Assembly: GCF_007109225.1 (NCBI RefSeq)
Contig: NZ_VJZK01000003.1
Coordinates: 248,001 to 312,000 of the forward strand
Direction: 5' to 3'
Length of the DNA: 64,000 nucleotides
DNA from: Flavobacterium sp. GT3R68
Lineage (GTDB): Bacteria > Bacteroidota > Bacteroidia > Flavobacteriales > Flavobacteriaceae
The translations under genes and the position numbers were made by a program. Below the pieces are notes generated by a model. That model did not search any database and was not told where the DNA came from. It worked only from the letters and a program-made list of their open reading frames with translations. The first letter of the stretch is position 1, and the number at the start of each line of letters is the position of its first letter. Below, piece by piece: positions 18,199 through 26,951 of this stretch.

Positions 18199-19197
18199 TT
18201 ATAAAATTTGAATATCCAATCCGGGCTTTTCAGACAAGAGGATTTTTCCATTAAAAACTGAGCTCCCGGAAGCGATATCGTTCGAAATTAAATTAGCGCC
18301 ATCTAGGTCGACAAAGTCTACTAATGGCGTCAGCATGCATCCGGCAGAAATCCCTACGGTAGATTCAGTCATGCAGCCGATCATGGTTTTTAATCCCAAT
18401 GACTTCGCATTTTTAATCAGTTGAAGAGCAGGTGTCAGTCCGCCGCATTTGACCAATTTGATATTGATGCTTTGATAGTGAGGTTGCAGTAGTTGTAAAT
18501 CAATATTTTCCTGGAAATCTTCGTCAGCCATCCAATTGGGATAGGCATCGTAATGCAAGGAAATATAGTTTTCGGCTCCCGGTTTCATCGGTTGCTCGAT
18601 GTAAGTAAACATTTTAGAATCCTCAAAATTTTCCAGCCATTGGCATTGTTCCGGAGTATAACTTCCGTTGGCATCCAGGGCAATATCCTTTCCTGTTTTC
18701 AATAAAGTCTGAATATGTTTATCATCAAAATGATTGCATTTTACTTTGAATTTACTCCAGGATAATTTTTCAATTTTTTCCAGTTGGGTTTCAATTGGTG
18801 CCACACTAATCGTTATCGAAGATTCGGGTAATTCATTTACCTCGATTGAATTTAAGCTTAAAAAGCTCTGGTTTTCCAGCTTTCCGAACAAATCCCAGAA
18901 AGCACAGTCCAACGCCGACCGCAGAAAGCTAGGAAGTTTTAATTTTAAAAGAAAATTATAAAAATCGTTTGGATGGATTATTTGGTGCTTTTCGACAACA
19001 GCTTGAATGGATTGGAGTTTCTTTGTGTAATCGGCTAGATTAATTTGGTAGTAATCAATGGCAGTGCATTCTCCATAACCGGAGTTCCCATTTTTAGTCA
19101 GTGATACTAATAAAGCTTCCCTGTGGGTGTAATTTCCATAAGCTATCGCAAAAGTTTCCTTTAGGGCAAAACGAACTATTTGCCAAGATAGAACCAT
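18199..19197 (-). CDS. Dipeptide epimerase (L-Ala-D/L-Glu epimerase type), enolase superfamily
   Basis: The 332-residue protein follows the enolase-superfamily muconate-lactonising subgroup. It has an N-terminal capping domain (about 1-120), the catalytic KxK in SKFKVKCN, metal ligands in LDANGSY (Asp), YIEQP (Glu) and MADEDF (Asp), and the second catalytic Lys in INIKLVKCGG. The GCMTESTVGISAG segment is characteristic of dipeptide epimerases rather than o-succinylbenzoate synthases. The probable role is recycling of murein peptides by epimerising L-Ala-D-Glu. It is separated from the downstream SDR gene by a 193-bp spacer. Confidence 0.85.
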   Translation of the reverse strand: MVLSWQIVRFALKETFAIAYGNYTHREALLVSLTKNGNSGYGECTAIDYYQINLADYTKKLQSIQAVVEKHQIIHPNDFYNFLLKLKLPSFLRSALDCAFWDLFGKLENQSFLSLNSIEVNELPESSITISVAPIETQLEKIEKLSWSKFKVKCNHFDDKHIQTLLKTGKDIALDANGSYTPEQCQWLENFEDSKMFTYIEQPMKPGAENYISLHYDAYPNWMADEDFQENIDLQLLQPHYQSINIKLVKCGGLTPALQLIKNAKSLGLKTMIGCMTESTVGISAGCMLTPLVDFVDLDGANLISNDIASGSSVFNGKILLSEKPGLDIQIL

Positions 19198-19279
19198 AAA
19201 TATATTGAAATTGAGAAGTGAGAAATAATCTGAAATAAAGGTAAAAAAAAATCTGAAACAAGTTCAGATTAAAAAAAAT

Positions 19280-19372
19280 GGCAAGCGACCTACATCGCAC
19301 CGCTCAACCGCATACCCTTGCTATGTTCCCATCCTGGGGGAGTCTGCAGGAGCTAGTCGTGTAGGACTTGCC
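19280..19372 (-). ncRNA. ffs: Signal recognition particle RNA (bacterial small type)
   Basis: Read on the minus strand this about 93-nt RNA starts GGCAAGTCCTACAC and ends TGTAGGTCGCTTGCC, so both ends pair into a long closing helix. The apical part carries the universal SRP domain IV: CAGG, the 3-bp stem ATG/CAT closed by the GGAA tetraloop, then AGCA on the other side, which is the Ffh-binding asymmetric loop. A run of eight Ts (19271-19278 on the plus strand as A) follows directly as terminator, and a consensus promoter sits directly upstream. The RNA guides Ffh to ribosomes with membrane-protein nascent chains. Confidence 0.93.
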
Positions 19373-19376
19373 GTTG

Positions 19377-19406
19377 CAAATATACAAACTTTTTGTATTT
19401 TCGCAA
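19377..19406 (-). promoter_or_regulatory. Bacteroidota sigma-A promoter of the SRP RNA
   Basis: On the minus strand TTG (19406-19404), a 19-nt spacer and TATATTTG (19384-19377) match the flavobacterial consensus TTG-N19-TAnnTTTG exactly. The predicted transcript start falls at about 19372, the first base of the RNA's closing helix. Confidence 0.88.
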
Positions 19407-19461
19407 CAGTAAAAAAACATAATCATTTGTATTGTATATTGCATCATCTTTAAAATTATAT

Positions 19462-20538
19462 ATGAAAAATTATAACATACTATCAATCATTTTATTAGGC
19501 TCAATCCTTATCAGTTGTAACGGATCAAAAAATACTGCAGAAAAATATTTTAGCTTCGATGATTCCCAATTTAAAGCCACATACCACAATGAAGATGTGC
19601 TTTCATTGGGTCTTTTAAATGCTCAGAATAAAAAAATTGACAGCATTATCTATTATGTAAATGACAAGAATATTGGTTCCAAAAAAAGCAGCGATAAAAT
19701 AAACTTTGATTTAAAAGATCAGAAACTAGGGTACCAAAACCTGAAAGCATTGGTTTATTTTGAAGGTGAAAATCAGGAAATTACATCGAGAGTGGAATTG
19801 GTTTCCAGTATTCAGCCAAAACCACTTACGTACACAATCATAAACACCTACCCGCATGATATTAAGGCATATACACAAGGTTTGGAATTTTATCGCGATA
19901 CTTTAATTGAAGGAACGGGTAATGGCTCTGGAAAAGGAACTGGAATTAAAGGAATTTCCAGTCTTCGGAAAACCGACTATAAAACAGGTAAAGTTTATAA
20001 AATTGTAGAATTGCCCGGAGAGATTTTTGGAGAAGGTGTTACAGTTTTGAATAATAAAATATTTCAATTGACATGGCAAAATAACGAAGCGTATATTTAT
20101 AATGCCAATACTTTCAAGAAGGAAAAAACGGTACCCTATTTTAAAACAATTGAAGGCTGGGGATTAACCAATGATGGTACGAACCTACTAATGTCTGACG
20201 GTACCGAGAAAATCTGGTCTGTCAATCCGGATTCTTTCAAAGAAGTGGATTACATTAATGTCTACACTGCCAGCACTAAAATCAAGGCTGTAAACGAATT
20301 GGAATGGATCAATGGAAAAATCTACGCCAATGTCTATCAAAGAGACGCTATTGCGATTATTAACCCTAAAAATGGTGCTGTGGAAGCAGTAATCGATTTA
20401 TTTAAATTAAAATCTAAAGTTACAAACCATCCGGATCTTGATGTTTTAAACGGAATTGCCTACAATCCAAAAACCCAAACGATTTTTGTTACCGGCAAAA
20501 ACTGGGACAAGATGTTTGAGATTAAGGTGAATCAGTAA
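19462..20538 (+). CDS. Glutaminyl-peptide cyclotransferase lipoprotein
   Basis: Starting at the ATG at 19462, the protein has 358 residues with a signal peptide and lipobox LISC. After a non-catalytic N-terminal domain (about 25-125) comes a five-bladed glutamine cyclotransferase propeller with YPHDIKAYTQGLEFYRD, TGNGSGKGTGIKGISSLRK, GEIFGEGVTVLNNKIFQLTW and GWGLTNDGTNLLMSDGTE. It converts N-terminal Gln to pyroglutamate on exported proteins, which fits the many exported proteins here that begin with Gln after signal cleavage. A strong terminator follows. Confidence 0.92.
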   Translation: MKNYNILSIILLGSILISCNGSKNTAEKYFSFDDSQFKATYHNEDVLSLGLLNAQNKKIDSIIYYVNDKNIGSKKSSDKINFDLKDQKLGYQNLKALVYFEGENQEITSRVELVSSIQPKPLTYTIINTYPHDIKAYTQGLEFYRDTLIEGTGNGSGKGTGIKGISSLRKTDYKTGKVYKIVELPGEIFGEGVTVLNNKIFQLTWQNNEAYIYNANTFKKEKTVPYFKTIEGWGLTNDGTNLLMSDGTEKIWSVNPDSFKEVDYINVYTASTKIKAVNELEWINGKIYANVYQRDAIAIINPKNGAVEAVIDLFKLKSKVTNHPDLDVLNGIAYNPKTQTIFVTGKNWDKMFEIKVNQ

Positions 20539-20556
20539 TCTAAATATTGTAAAATA

Positions 20557-20588
20557 AAAAACCGGGCCTTACAGCCCGGTTTTTTTTA
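20557..20588. terminator. Bidirectional terminator
   Basis: Stem AAACCGGGC/GCCCGGTTT with a 6-nt loop, A-run on one side and eight Ts on the other, between convergent genes. Confidence 0.88.
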
Positions 20589-21182
20589 TTTCTTTTTCTT
20601 TGGCATTGGATCTGCCACATATTTTTTGGTAGTGGCATTGTAAGTCATTTTACTTTCCTGCGTTTTATTTTTCAGAATAACATCACCTTCTTTGGTTAAC
20701 GTGAATTCAAACCCTTCCCTGCGCATTCTTTCCTGTGTTTCGGAAGCATCGGTTTTACCTAAATACACTTTCTCAATAATTTTGGTTGTCGTCTGTTTGT
20801 TTGCTAATATTTGACTTTTCGCCTCCGGAGTGATTTCCCAGATTTCAGAAATAATACTAACTGCATCTTCAGTCTTCAAAGCCGTTTTTGTTGTGTTTTT
20901 TTCGGTCCACGTAATAAGATATAACGGCGTTCCTTTTGTCGTAAAAGGTGTGATTTTACATTCAGCCGGAGTAAATTTGGGATCCACTCCTTTTACAAAA
21001 ATAGTGTCTTTTTTACCCTTATTAGTGGCAAACAGATAGAAGCTGGTTTTTGATAATTCGGCAGAAAGAGTATTCGCCTTGGCGATAACTGTGGTTGGGA
21101 TTTTAGCAGCAGGTTTCTTTTTTTGGCTGTAGCCATTGGTGCAAAGTACCAGCAGGGCAAATAAGAAGATGACATTTTTCAT
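20586..21182 (-). CDS. Periplasmic or secreted protein of unknown function
   Basis: The 198-residue product has a signal peptide (MKNVIFLFALLVLCTNGYSQ, mature end at Gln), then a Lys/Thr/Ala-rich linker and an alpha/beta body (about 40-190) with TSFYLFATNKGKKDT, LYLITWTEK and GFEFTLTKEGDVIL, ending in PMPKKKK. I recognise no family. The high Lys content and basic tail suggest binding to an anionic partner, but this is inference. It lies between the cyclotransferase and dnaK genes with terminators on both sides, so it is its own unit. Confidence 0.75.
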   Translation of the reverse strand: MKNVIFLFALLVLCTNGYSQKKKPAAKIPTTVIAKANTLSAELSKTSFYLFATNKGKKDTIFVKGVDPKFTPAECKITPFTTKGTPLYLITWTEKNTTKTALKTEDAVSIISEIWEITPEAKSQILANKQTTTKIIEKVYLGKTDASETQERMRREGFEFTLTKEGDVILKNKTQESKMTYNATTKKYVADPMPKKKK

Positions 21183-21230
21183 AACAATTAGTTTTTTGGG
21201 TTAGCCAATATACAAAAAAATAGTAATAAA

Positions 21231-21258
21231 AAAACCGGGCTATTGCTAGCCCGGTTTT
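21231..21258 (-). terminator. Rho-independent terminator of dnaK
   Basis: On the minus strand, stem AAAACCGGGCT with complement AGCCCGGTTTT and a short loop ends in a T-run, 18 bp after the dnaK stop. Confidence 0.85.
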
Positions 21259-21276
21259 ACAATATTTAAAAGAGAA

Positions 21277-23163
21277 TTACTTCACTTCTTCGTAATCTAC
21301 ATCTTGAACGTTCTCTCCTTGAGCTTCACCTTGTGGCTTTGCATCTTGAGTTTGTCCTTGTTCTCCTTGTGCATACATTGCTTCTGTAGCAGTTTTCCAT
21401 GCAGCATTGATATTATCCAAAGCTGTTTGGATTGCAGGAATATCTTGAGATTGGTGCGCCATTCTCAATTCAGTTAAAGCATATTCGATAGCTGTTTTAT
21501 TGTCATCAGATAGTTTGCTACCTAATTCTTTCAATTGGCTTTCAGTCTGGAAGATCATTCCGTCTGCTTCGTTCAATTTTTCAACTCTTTCTCTGGCGAT
21601 TTTATCTGCCCCAGCGTTAGCTTCAGCATCTTTTTTCATTCTTTCGATTTCTTCAGCTGTTAATCCAGAAGAAGCTTCGATACGAATATCGTGAGATTTA
21701 CCTGTTCCTTTGTCAGTTGCAGAAACTTTGATGATACCATTGGCATCAATATCAAAAGTTACTTCAATTTGTGGAACTCCTCTTGGTGCTGGTGGAATAC
21801 CATCTAAGTGGAAACGACCGATAGTTTTGTTATCAGTAGCCATGGCTCTGTCTCCTTGCAATACGTGGATTTCAACTGTTGGTTGAGAATCTGCTGCAGT
21901 AGAGAATACTTGAGATTTTTTTGTTGGGATAGTTGTGTTAGACTCAATTAATTTTGTCAAAACACCACCCATAGTTTCGATACCTAAAGATAAAGGTGTA
22001 ACGTCAAGTAACAATACATCTTTTACATCTCCGGATAAAACTCCACCTTGAATTGCAGCTCCAATTGCTACAACTTCATCAGGGTTAACTCCTTTAGAAG
22101 CTTTTTTACCAAAGAATTTTTCTACTTCTTCAGCAATTCTTGGCATACGCGTAGAACCACCAACCAAAATCACTTCGTCAATATCAGAAACAGATAAACC
22201 TGCATCTTTCAAAGCTTTAGCAACCGGCTCCATAGAACGTTTGATTAAAGAATCAGCCAATTGCTCAAATTTAGCTCTTGTCAATTTTTTAACTAAGTGT
22301 TTTGGTCCTGAAGCCGTAGCCGTAACATATGGTAAATTGATTTCAGTTTCAGCCGAAGAAGACAATTCAATTTTTGCTTTCTCTGCCGCTTCTTTGATAC
22401 GTTGCAATGACATTGGGTCCAAACGCAAATCAATTCCTTCCTCAGTTTTGAATTCATCTGCCAACCAGTCAATGATAGTTTGGTCAAAATCATCTCCACC
22501 TAAGTGAGTATCTCCGTTTGTAGACAATACTTCAAAAACTCCGTCTCCTAATTCAAGAACCGAGATATCGAAAGTACCACCACCTAAATCGTAAACCGCA
22601 ATTTTTTGATCTACTCCTTTTTTATCCAAACCGTAAGCCAAAGCTGCAGCTGTAGGTTCGTTGATGATACGCATTACTTTAAGACCTGCAATTTCACCAG
22701 CTTCTTTTGTAGCCTGACGTTGTGCGTCATTAAAATAAGCAGGAACAGTAATAACTGCTTCTGTAACAGTCTGACCTAAATAGTCTTCTGCTGTTTTTTT
22801 CATTTTTTGAAGTGTCATTGCTGACAATTCCTGAGCTGTATATAAACGACCGTCAATATCAACACGAGGAGTATTGTTGTCTCCTTTTACTACTGTATAA
22901 GGTACTCTTTTTGCTTCTTCTGTAATTTCAGCAAAAGTGTGTCCCATAAAACGTTTAATAGAAGCTACAGTTTTTGTTGGATTGGTTACTGCTTGTCTTT
23001 TAGCAGGATCTCCAACTTTGATTTCACCGCCTTCTACAAAAGCAATTACAGATGGTGTTGTTCTTTTTCCTTCTGCATTAGGGATTACCACTGCTTCGTT
23101 CCCCTCCATTACAGAGACACAAGAGTTGGTTGTACCTAAATCAATTCCAATTATTTTACCCAT
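21277..23163 (-). CDS. dnaK: Chaperone DnaK (Hsp70)
   Basis: The 628-residue Hsp70 has the ATPase domain (1-380) with [24 protein letters not shown] and [12 protein letters not shown], the linker [15 protein letters not shown], the substrate-binding domain (about 390-500) and a helical lid. A Gln/Gly-rich tail ends in DVDYEEVK. It folds nascent and stress-denatured proteins with DnaJ and GrpE. Neither partner is adjacent, so dnaK is a single-gene unit here. I see no CIRCE element upstream. Confidence 0.99.
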   Translation of the reverse strand: MGKIIGIDLGTTNSCVSVMEGNEAVVIPNAEGKRTTPSVIAFVEGGEIKVGDPAKRQAVTNPTKTVASIKRFMGHTFAEITEEAKRVPYTVVKGDNNTPRVDIDGRLYTAQELSAMTLQKMKKTAEDYLGQTVTEAVITVPAYFNDAQRQATKEAGEIAGLKVMRIINEPTAAALAYGLDKKGVDQKIAVYDLGGGTFDISVLELGDGVFEVLSTNGDTHLGGDDFDQTIIDWLADEFKTEEGIDLRLDPMSLQRIKEAAEKAKIELSSSAETEINLPYVTATASGPKHLVKKLTRAKFEQLADSLIKRSMEPVAKALKDAGLSVSDIDEVILVGGSTRMPRIAEEVEKFFGKKASKGVNPDEVVAIGAAIQGGVLSGDVKDVLLLDVTPLSLGIETMGGVLTKLIESNTTIPTKKSQVFSTAADSQPTVEIHVLQGDRAMATDNKTIGRFHLDGIPPAPRGVPQIEVTFDIDANGIIKVSATDKGTGKSHDIRIEASSGLTAEEIERMKKDAEANAGADKIARERVEKLNEADGMIFQTESQLKELGSKLSDDNKTAIEYALTELRMAHQSQDIPAIQTALDNINAAWKTATEAMYAQGEQGQTQDAKPQGEAQGENVQDVDYEEVK

Positions 23164-23303
23164 TTTTATTATATTTAAATTTAATTTTCAATTTAACTCA
23201 AAGTCCATAAGTCAATCTTTGTGCCATTAGAAAAATCTTAGGAAATTGTCAGTTATGAAGCATTTTGACATAAAAAAATATGACAACATGACATTTTGGA
23301 GTT

Positions 23304-23389
23304 TGTCATTGCGAGGAATGAGACAATTTGAAGCTAATCCCGCTATTCTCTACAATCTTTTTGAGATTGCTTCATCCCTCGCAATGACA
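23304..23389. repeat. Palindromic intergenic repeat with 13-bp perfect ends
   Basis: TGTCATTGCGAGG (23304-23316) and its exact reverse complement CCTCGCAATGACA (23377-23389) bound an 86-bp element. The pairing continues imperfectly inward for about 11 more bases on each arm. An inner hairpin CAATCT/AGATTG lies near the right arm. Sequences of the form GTCATTGCGAGGAA occur as dispersed intergenic repeats in many bacteria. The element has no coding capacity. Confidence 0.8.
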
Positions 23390-23456
23390 CAAAAAGGATT
23401 TCCGCTGCAAACGAAGTTCACTGAACTCCTTTGAAAATAAAAACCAAGTGAAGTAA

Positions 23457-23510
23457 TCGGGGCTACAAAAGGATTTATGATTACTCCAAATCAAATCGGA
23501 GTAGCCTCGG
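23457..23510. other. Two mutually exclusive hairpins upstream of sdaA
   Basis: TCGGGGCTAC (23457-23466) can pair with GTAGCCTCGG (23501-23510), using two or three G-U pairs. ACTCC (23483-23487) can pair with GGAGT (23498-23502), which overlaps the first stem. They may be part of the repeat landscape or a fold in a longer leader. Confidence 0.4.
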
Positions 23511-23616
23511 GTTTTAAGGAAATCAAACTCATTCGACGCTTTTTAACAATAAAAGATGCATTCGTTAAACTTCACAATTTTAAATTAACGACATTCATTT
23601 TATACATTCATTCCGC

Positions 23617-23624
23617 TATATTTG
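23617..23624 (+). promoter_or_regulatory. Possible -7 element of sdaA (TATATTTG)
   Basis: TATATTTG matches TAnnTTTG and is 25 bp before the sdaA start codon at 23649. No clean TTG at -33 is seen, so only half of the promoter is supported. Confidence 0.5.
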
Positions 23625-23648
23625 TACATTCGAAAATCTACTGGCTTT

Positions 23649-25076
23649 ATGGAAGAATGTATTTCTGTTTTTGATATGCTTAAAATTGGTGTCGGCCCAT
23701 CAAGCTCCCATACTCTCGGACCTTGGCGAGCTGCTGAACGTTTTTTGGCTGAATTACGGAGTGAAAACCTGCTTCCTAAAATCAACCGCGTAAAAGTAGA
23801 TCTGTACGGCTCGCTTTCCCTCACGGGTAAAGGCCACGCCACTGATTTGGCGTTAATGCTGGGCTTAAGCGGACAGGATCCAGAATATATCCCGGTAGCA
23901 GATATCGCCGGAATCATTAAATTCATTGAAGATAAAAACGAAATCAATTTAGGGAACGAAATCCTAGTTCCGTTTTATTTTTTACAGGACATTGTCTTTA
24001 ATAAAAATTTTCTTCCTTTCCATGCCAATGGATTGACTTTTACCGCATATACAACTGATGACTTAGAGTATTCGTCAACCTTCTACTCTATCGGTGGCGG
24101 ATTTGTAATCAAGGAAGAACGCGATACCGCAAAAGTGAAAACGGATATCAAATGTGCTTTTCCTTTTCCAATAAACAAAGCAGCTGAGCTACTGGAATAT
24201 TGCATTACGGAGAACAAAATGGTTTCTGAAATCGTATACGAAAATGAGAAATCCATGCGCTCTATTGAAGTGATTGATAACGAATTGATGCGCATCTGGA
24301 ATACTATGTTGGAATGCATGTACATTGGTTGCCATTCGGAAGGGATTCTTCCCGGAGGACTGAACGTACGCCGCAGGGCATTTGACATGCATCAAAATCT
24401 AATTGGTTTGTCCAATTATGACAGTCCGCAAAGCTGGTTGCAGCAAATCCGACTGACAGAAGTAAAATTTCGCCAAATCCTCCAATGGGTAAGCTGTTTT
24501 GCTTTGGCAGTAAATGAAGTAAATGCTTCTCTAGGTCGTGTCGTTACTGCACCTACGAACGGAAGTGCCGGAGTGATTCCATCCGTTTTAATGTATTATT
24601 TGGTGATTGAAAACCATAAGGCAGGCGATAAAGAAATCAAACAATTCCTGATGGTTGCGGGCGAAATTGGCAGCATTTTCAAAAAAGGTTCCACTATTTC
24701 CGCAGCAATGGGCGGATGTCAGGCGGAAATTGGGGTATCCTCCTCTATGGCAGCGGCAGCTTTATGTGAATTAATGGGCGGAACTCCGGAACAGGTTTTA
24801 ATGGCAGCCGAGATTGCAATGGAGCACCACTTGGGAATGACCTGCGACCCAATAGGCGGACTGGTACAGATTCCATGTATTGAACGAAATACGATGGGAG
24901 CCATCAAAGCCATAAATGCAGCCGAACTGGCCTTAGCAACGGATCCTAAAAATGCAAAAGTTCCTTTAGACAAAGTTGTGGACACGATGTGGCAGACTGC
25001 CAAAGACATGAACAACAAGTACAAAGAGACTTCTGAAGGTGGATTGGCAATTGCAGTAAACCTGGCTGATTGCTAA
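23649..25076 (+). CDS. sdaA: L-serine ammonia-lyase (serine dehydratase), iron-sulfur type
   Basis: The enzyme deaminates L-serine to pyruvate and ammonia using a [4Fe-4S] cluster. The 475-residue single-chain form begins at [22 protein letters not shown]; an upstream in-frame ATG would add nine residues and lies inside the likely promoter. It shows the beta domain with [17 protein letters not shown], the GTGKGHAT-like [11 protein letters not shown], and the alpha domain with [32 protein letters not shown] and [18 protein letters not shown]. Cys residues in these last motifs are candidate cluster ligands. It converges on the next gene with only 3 bp between stop codons. Confidence 0.96.
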   Translation: MEECISVFDMLKIGVGPSSSHTLGPWRAAERFLAELRSENLLPKINRVKVDLYGSLSLTGKGHATDLALMLGLSGQDPEYIPVADIAGIIKFIEDKNEINLGNEILVPFYFLQDIVFNKNFLPFHANGLTFTAYTTDDLEYSSTFYSIGGGFVIKEERDTAKVKTDIKCAFPFPINKAAELLEYCITENKMVSEIVYENEKSMRSIEVIDNELMRIWNTMLECMYIGCHSEGILPGGLNVRRRAFDMHQNLIGLSNYDSPQSWLQQIRLTEVKFRQILQWVSCFALAVNEVNASLGRVVTAPTNGSAGVIPSVLMYYLVIENHKAGDKEIKQFLMVAGEIGSIFKKGSTISAAMGGCQAEIGVSSSMAAAALCELMGGTPEQVLMAAEIAMEHHLGMTCDPIGGLVQIPCIERNTMGAIKAINAAELALATDPKNAKVPLDKVVDTMWQTAKDMNNKYKETSEGGLAIAVNLADC

Positions 25077-25079
25077 ATT

Positions 25080-25511
25080 TTATTTTCTTCTGGTGTCTAT
25101 AATAGATACAATCTTCCAGCTATCTTTTTCTTTAAAAAGCGTAAAAGCATTGACGCCTTTATGGCTTAATTTACCATTGACATAAAATTCATACTGTGTC
25201 CAGGCATGTGCCATGCTCCCATCAATCTGAATGTTATAACTTAATAATTTTTCCTGAAAAATAACATTGACAGGAATAGTGGCAATCGAATTGTAGAATT
25301 CTCCTGTGGTTTCATCCGTCAGTTTATTTCCTTTAGGACCTTCCGATATCGATTGTAAAATCATTTTATCCATACAGACAGCATGCAATTTTACTGTGTC
25401 TTTCGCATGAAAGGCTTCGAAAAAAGTGTCGACCGTTTTTTGGACTTCCTGTTTTTGGGCTTGAGTAGTAGCTGCTGTCAACAGTAAAATAGTTAATAAA
25501 AAATTTTTCAT
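25080..25511 (-). CDS. Exported NTF2-like (SnoaL/DUF4440-type) protein
   Basis: The 143-residue product has a signal peptide (MKNFLLTILLLTAATTQAQ) with Gln at the mature end. A cone-shaped NTF2-like fold follows: helix VQKTVDTFFEAFHAKD, then MILQSI, a helix FYNSIATIP, and the strands MAHAWTQYEFYVNGKL, GVNAFTLFKEKDSWKIVSI and DTRRK. Members are small-molecule-binding or catalytic proteins of diverse function. No operon partner. Confidence 0.87.
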   Translation of the reverse strand: MKNFLLTILLLTAATTQAQKQEVQKTVDTFFEAFHAKDTVKLHAVCMDKMILQSISEGPKGNKLTDETTGEFYNSIATIPVNVIFQEKLLSYNIQIDGSMAHAWTQYEFYVNGKLSHKGVNAFTLFKEKDSWKIVSIIDTRRK

Positions 25512-25694
25512 AATTTCAGTTTTAAATAATTGGTCTGTTTGGTATTATATGTGTTACATTTTTAATCAGAAATATACAATTAAAACGTGATTATTTAACA
25601 TTCAAACCATTGGTTAATAATTTTCTAAAAAACAAACAATCCATTAACTTACGGTAGAATTTTACTACTTTTACATCTTCAAATACACAACATT

Positions 25695-26513
25695 ATGTCA
25701 GTCGCTAAAAAAGATTACAAAAGAATAACTACCAAGTCACTAATTGATATGAAGTCCAATGGCGAAAAAATATCGATGTTAACGTCATACGATTACACCA
25801 TGGCAAAGATTGTAGATGCTGCCGGTATTGATGTGATTCTGGTTGGAGATTCTGCTTCCAATGTAATGGCGGGACATGAAACCACGCTGCCAATTACGTT
25901 AGACCAAATGATTTATCATGCTTCAGGTGTTGTACGAGCCATTACAAGAGCATTGGTCGTAGTGGATTTGCCTTTTGGAAGTTATCAGTCTGATCCAAAA
26001 GAAGCGTTGCGTTCGTCCATCAGAATTATGAAAGAAAGCGGCGGTCACGCGGTAAAACTCGAAGGCGGAAAAGAAATTAAAGATTCCATTAAAAAAATAT
26101 TAAACGCGGGAATACCTGTTATGGGACATTTGGGCTTAACCCCACAATCCATTTATAAATTCGGAACTTATACCGTTCGTGCCAAGGAAGAGGAAGAAGC
26201 TGAAAAACTTTTGGAAGATGCCAAAATGCTGGAAAAAATTGGCTGTTTTGCACTAGTACTTGAAAAAATTCCGGCTCATCTGGCAACCAAAGTGGCGCAA
26301 AGCATTTCCATTCCTGTAATTGGTATCGGTGCCGGCAGTGGTGTTGACGGACAGGTTTTGGTTCTTCACGACATGCTTGGAATGACCCATGAATTCAGTC
26401 CCCGTTTTTTAAGAAGATACATGAATCTTTATGAAGACATGACAAAGGCTATTGGGCAATATGTGTCGGATGTAAAAGCCTTAGATTTTCCGAACGAAAA
26501 CGAACAATATTAA
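25695..26513 (+). CDS. panB: 3-methyl-2-oxobutanoate hydroxymethyltransferase
   Basis: It transfers a hydroxymethyl group from methylene-tetrahydrofolate to ketoisovalerate to make ketopantoate, the first step of pantothenate and CoA synthesis. The 272-aa TIM barrel shows [65 protein letters not shown] and [20 protein letters not shown]. No panC is next to it; the next gene is a four-helix-bundle protein starting 42 bp downstream. Confidence 0.98.
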   Translation: MSVAKKDYKRITTKSLIDMKSNGEKISMLTSYDYTMAKIVDAAGIDVILVGDSASNVMAGHETTLPITLDQMIYHASGVVRAITRALVVVDLPFGSYQSDPKEALRSSIRIMKESGGHAVKLEGGKEIKDSIKKILNAGIPVMGHLGLTPQSIYKFGTYTVRAKEEEEAEKLLEDAKMLEKIGCFALVLEKIPAHLATKVAQSISIPVIGIGAGSGVDGQVLVLHDMLGMTHEFSPRFLRRYMNLYEDMTKAIGQYVSDVKALDFPNENEQY

Positions 26514-26516
26514 TTA

Positions 26517-26545
26517 TTTGATTGTTAGATTTTTTGATTGTTAGA
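26517..26545. repeat. Left repeat pair flanking the four-helix-bundle gene
   Basis: TTTGATTGTTAGA occurs twice (26517-26529 and 26533-26545) with a 16-bp period, starting 4 bp after the panB stop. Near-inverse copies lie on the other side of the small gene. Confidence 0.75.
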
Positions 26546-26554
26546 AGAAAATAT

Positions 26555-26920
26555 ATGCATCGATTTAAGGATTTAGAAATTTGGAAAAAAAGCAGGATTT
26601 TCTGTTCTGATATATATTTGATAACATCCTATTTTCCAAATGACGAAAAGTTTGGGTTAACAAATCAATTAAGAAGGGCATCAATATCAATTCCATCAAA
26701 TATTGCAGAAGGTTCATCACGAAATCCAAATAAAGAGTTTTCCAGATTTTTAGAAATTGCTATAGGTTCAGCTTACGAAATTGAAACACAACTTTTAGTA
26801 GCCTCAGATTTGCAATTTATCACTCAAATAAATTTAGAAATAATGTCAATTAAACTGGAAGAAATTATTAAAATGACTTCTAAATTTCGCTCCGTTACAA
26901 TAAATTATTTGATTTCTTAA
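26555..26920 (+). CDS. Four-helix-bundle protein (23S rRNA intervening-sequence protein family)
   Basis: Starting at the ATG at 26555, the protein has 121 residues and begins MHRFKDLEIWKKSRIFCSDI. This, with FGLTNQLRRASISIPSNIAEG and FLEIAIGSAYEIETQLLVA, is the hallmark of the S23/IVP four-helix bundle family. Relatives are encoded in intervening sequences of 23S rRNA genes in other bacteria, and the Avd protein of diversity-generating retroelements has the same fold. Here the gene is stand-alone, between panB and an RluA gene, framed by inverted repeats. The biochemical role is unknown, probably nucleic-acid binding. Confidence 0.92.
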   Translation: MHRFKDLEIWKKSRIFCSDIYLITSYFPNDEKFGLTNQLRRASISIPSNIAEGSSRNPNKEFSRFLEIAIGSAYEIETQLLVASDLQFITQINLEIMSIKLEEIIKMTSKFRSVTINYLIS

Positions 26921-26922
26921 AA

Positions 26923-26947
26923 TCTAATAATCAAAAATCCAATAATC
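26923..26947. repeat. Right repeat pair flanking the four-helix-bundle gene
   Basis: TCTAATAATCAAA (26923-26935) is the reverse complement of the left unit with one mismatch, and TCCAATAATC (26938-26947) is a shorter second copy. Together with the left pair they frame the gene as imperfect inverted repeats. Confidence 0.72.
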
Positions 26948-26951
26948 TGTT

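Larger units (their letters stand above)
23164..23648. other. 485-bp intergenic region with repeat element and hairpins
   Basis: No gene is supported here; the frames that exist run through an inverted repeat. It holds a palindromic element (23304-23389), alternative hairpins at 23457-23510 and a TATATTTG -7-like box at 23617-23624 in front of sdaA. Confidence 0.7.

Noticed and set aside
23246..23434. Small protein encoded at 23246-23434
   Set aside because: The frame runs straight through the palindromic repeat and has no recognisable start context or domain; it is a chance ORF.
26555..26920. 23S rRNA intervening sequence
   Set aside because: The protein family fits, but no rRNA sequence surrounds it; the neighbours are panB and an RluA gene.
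26517..26947. Short repeats around the four-helix-bundle gene as a CRISPR array or diversity-generating retroelement
   Set aside because: There are only two units per side, in inverted orientation, with no spacers. No reverse transcriptase, template repeat or variable target gene is in the window.
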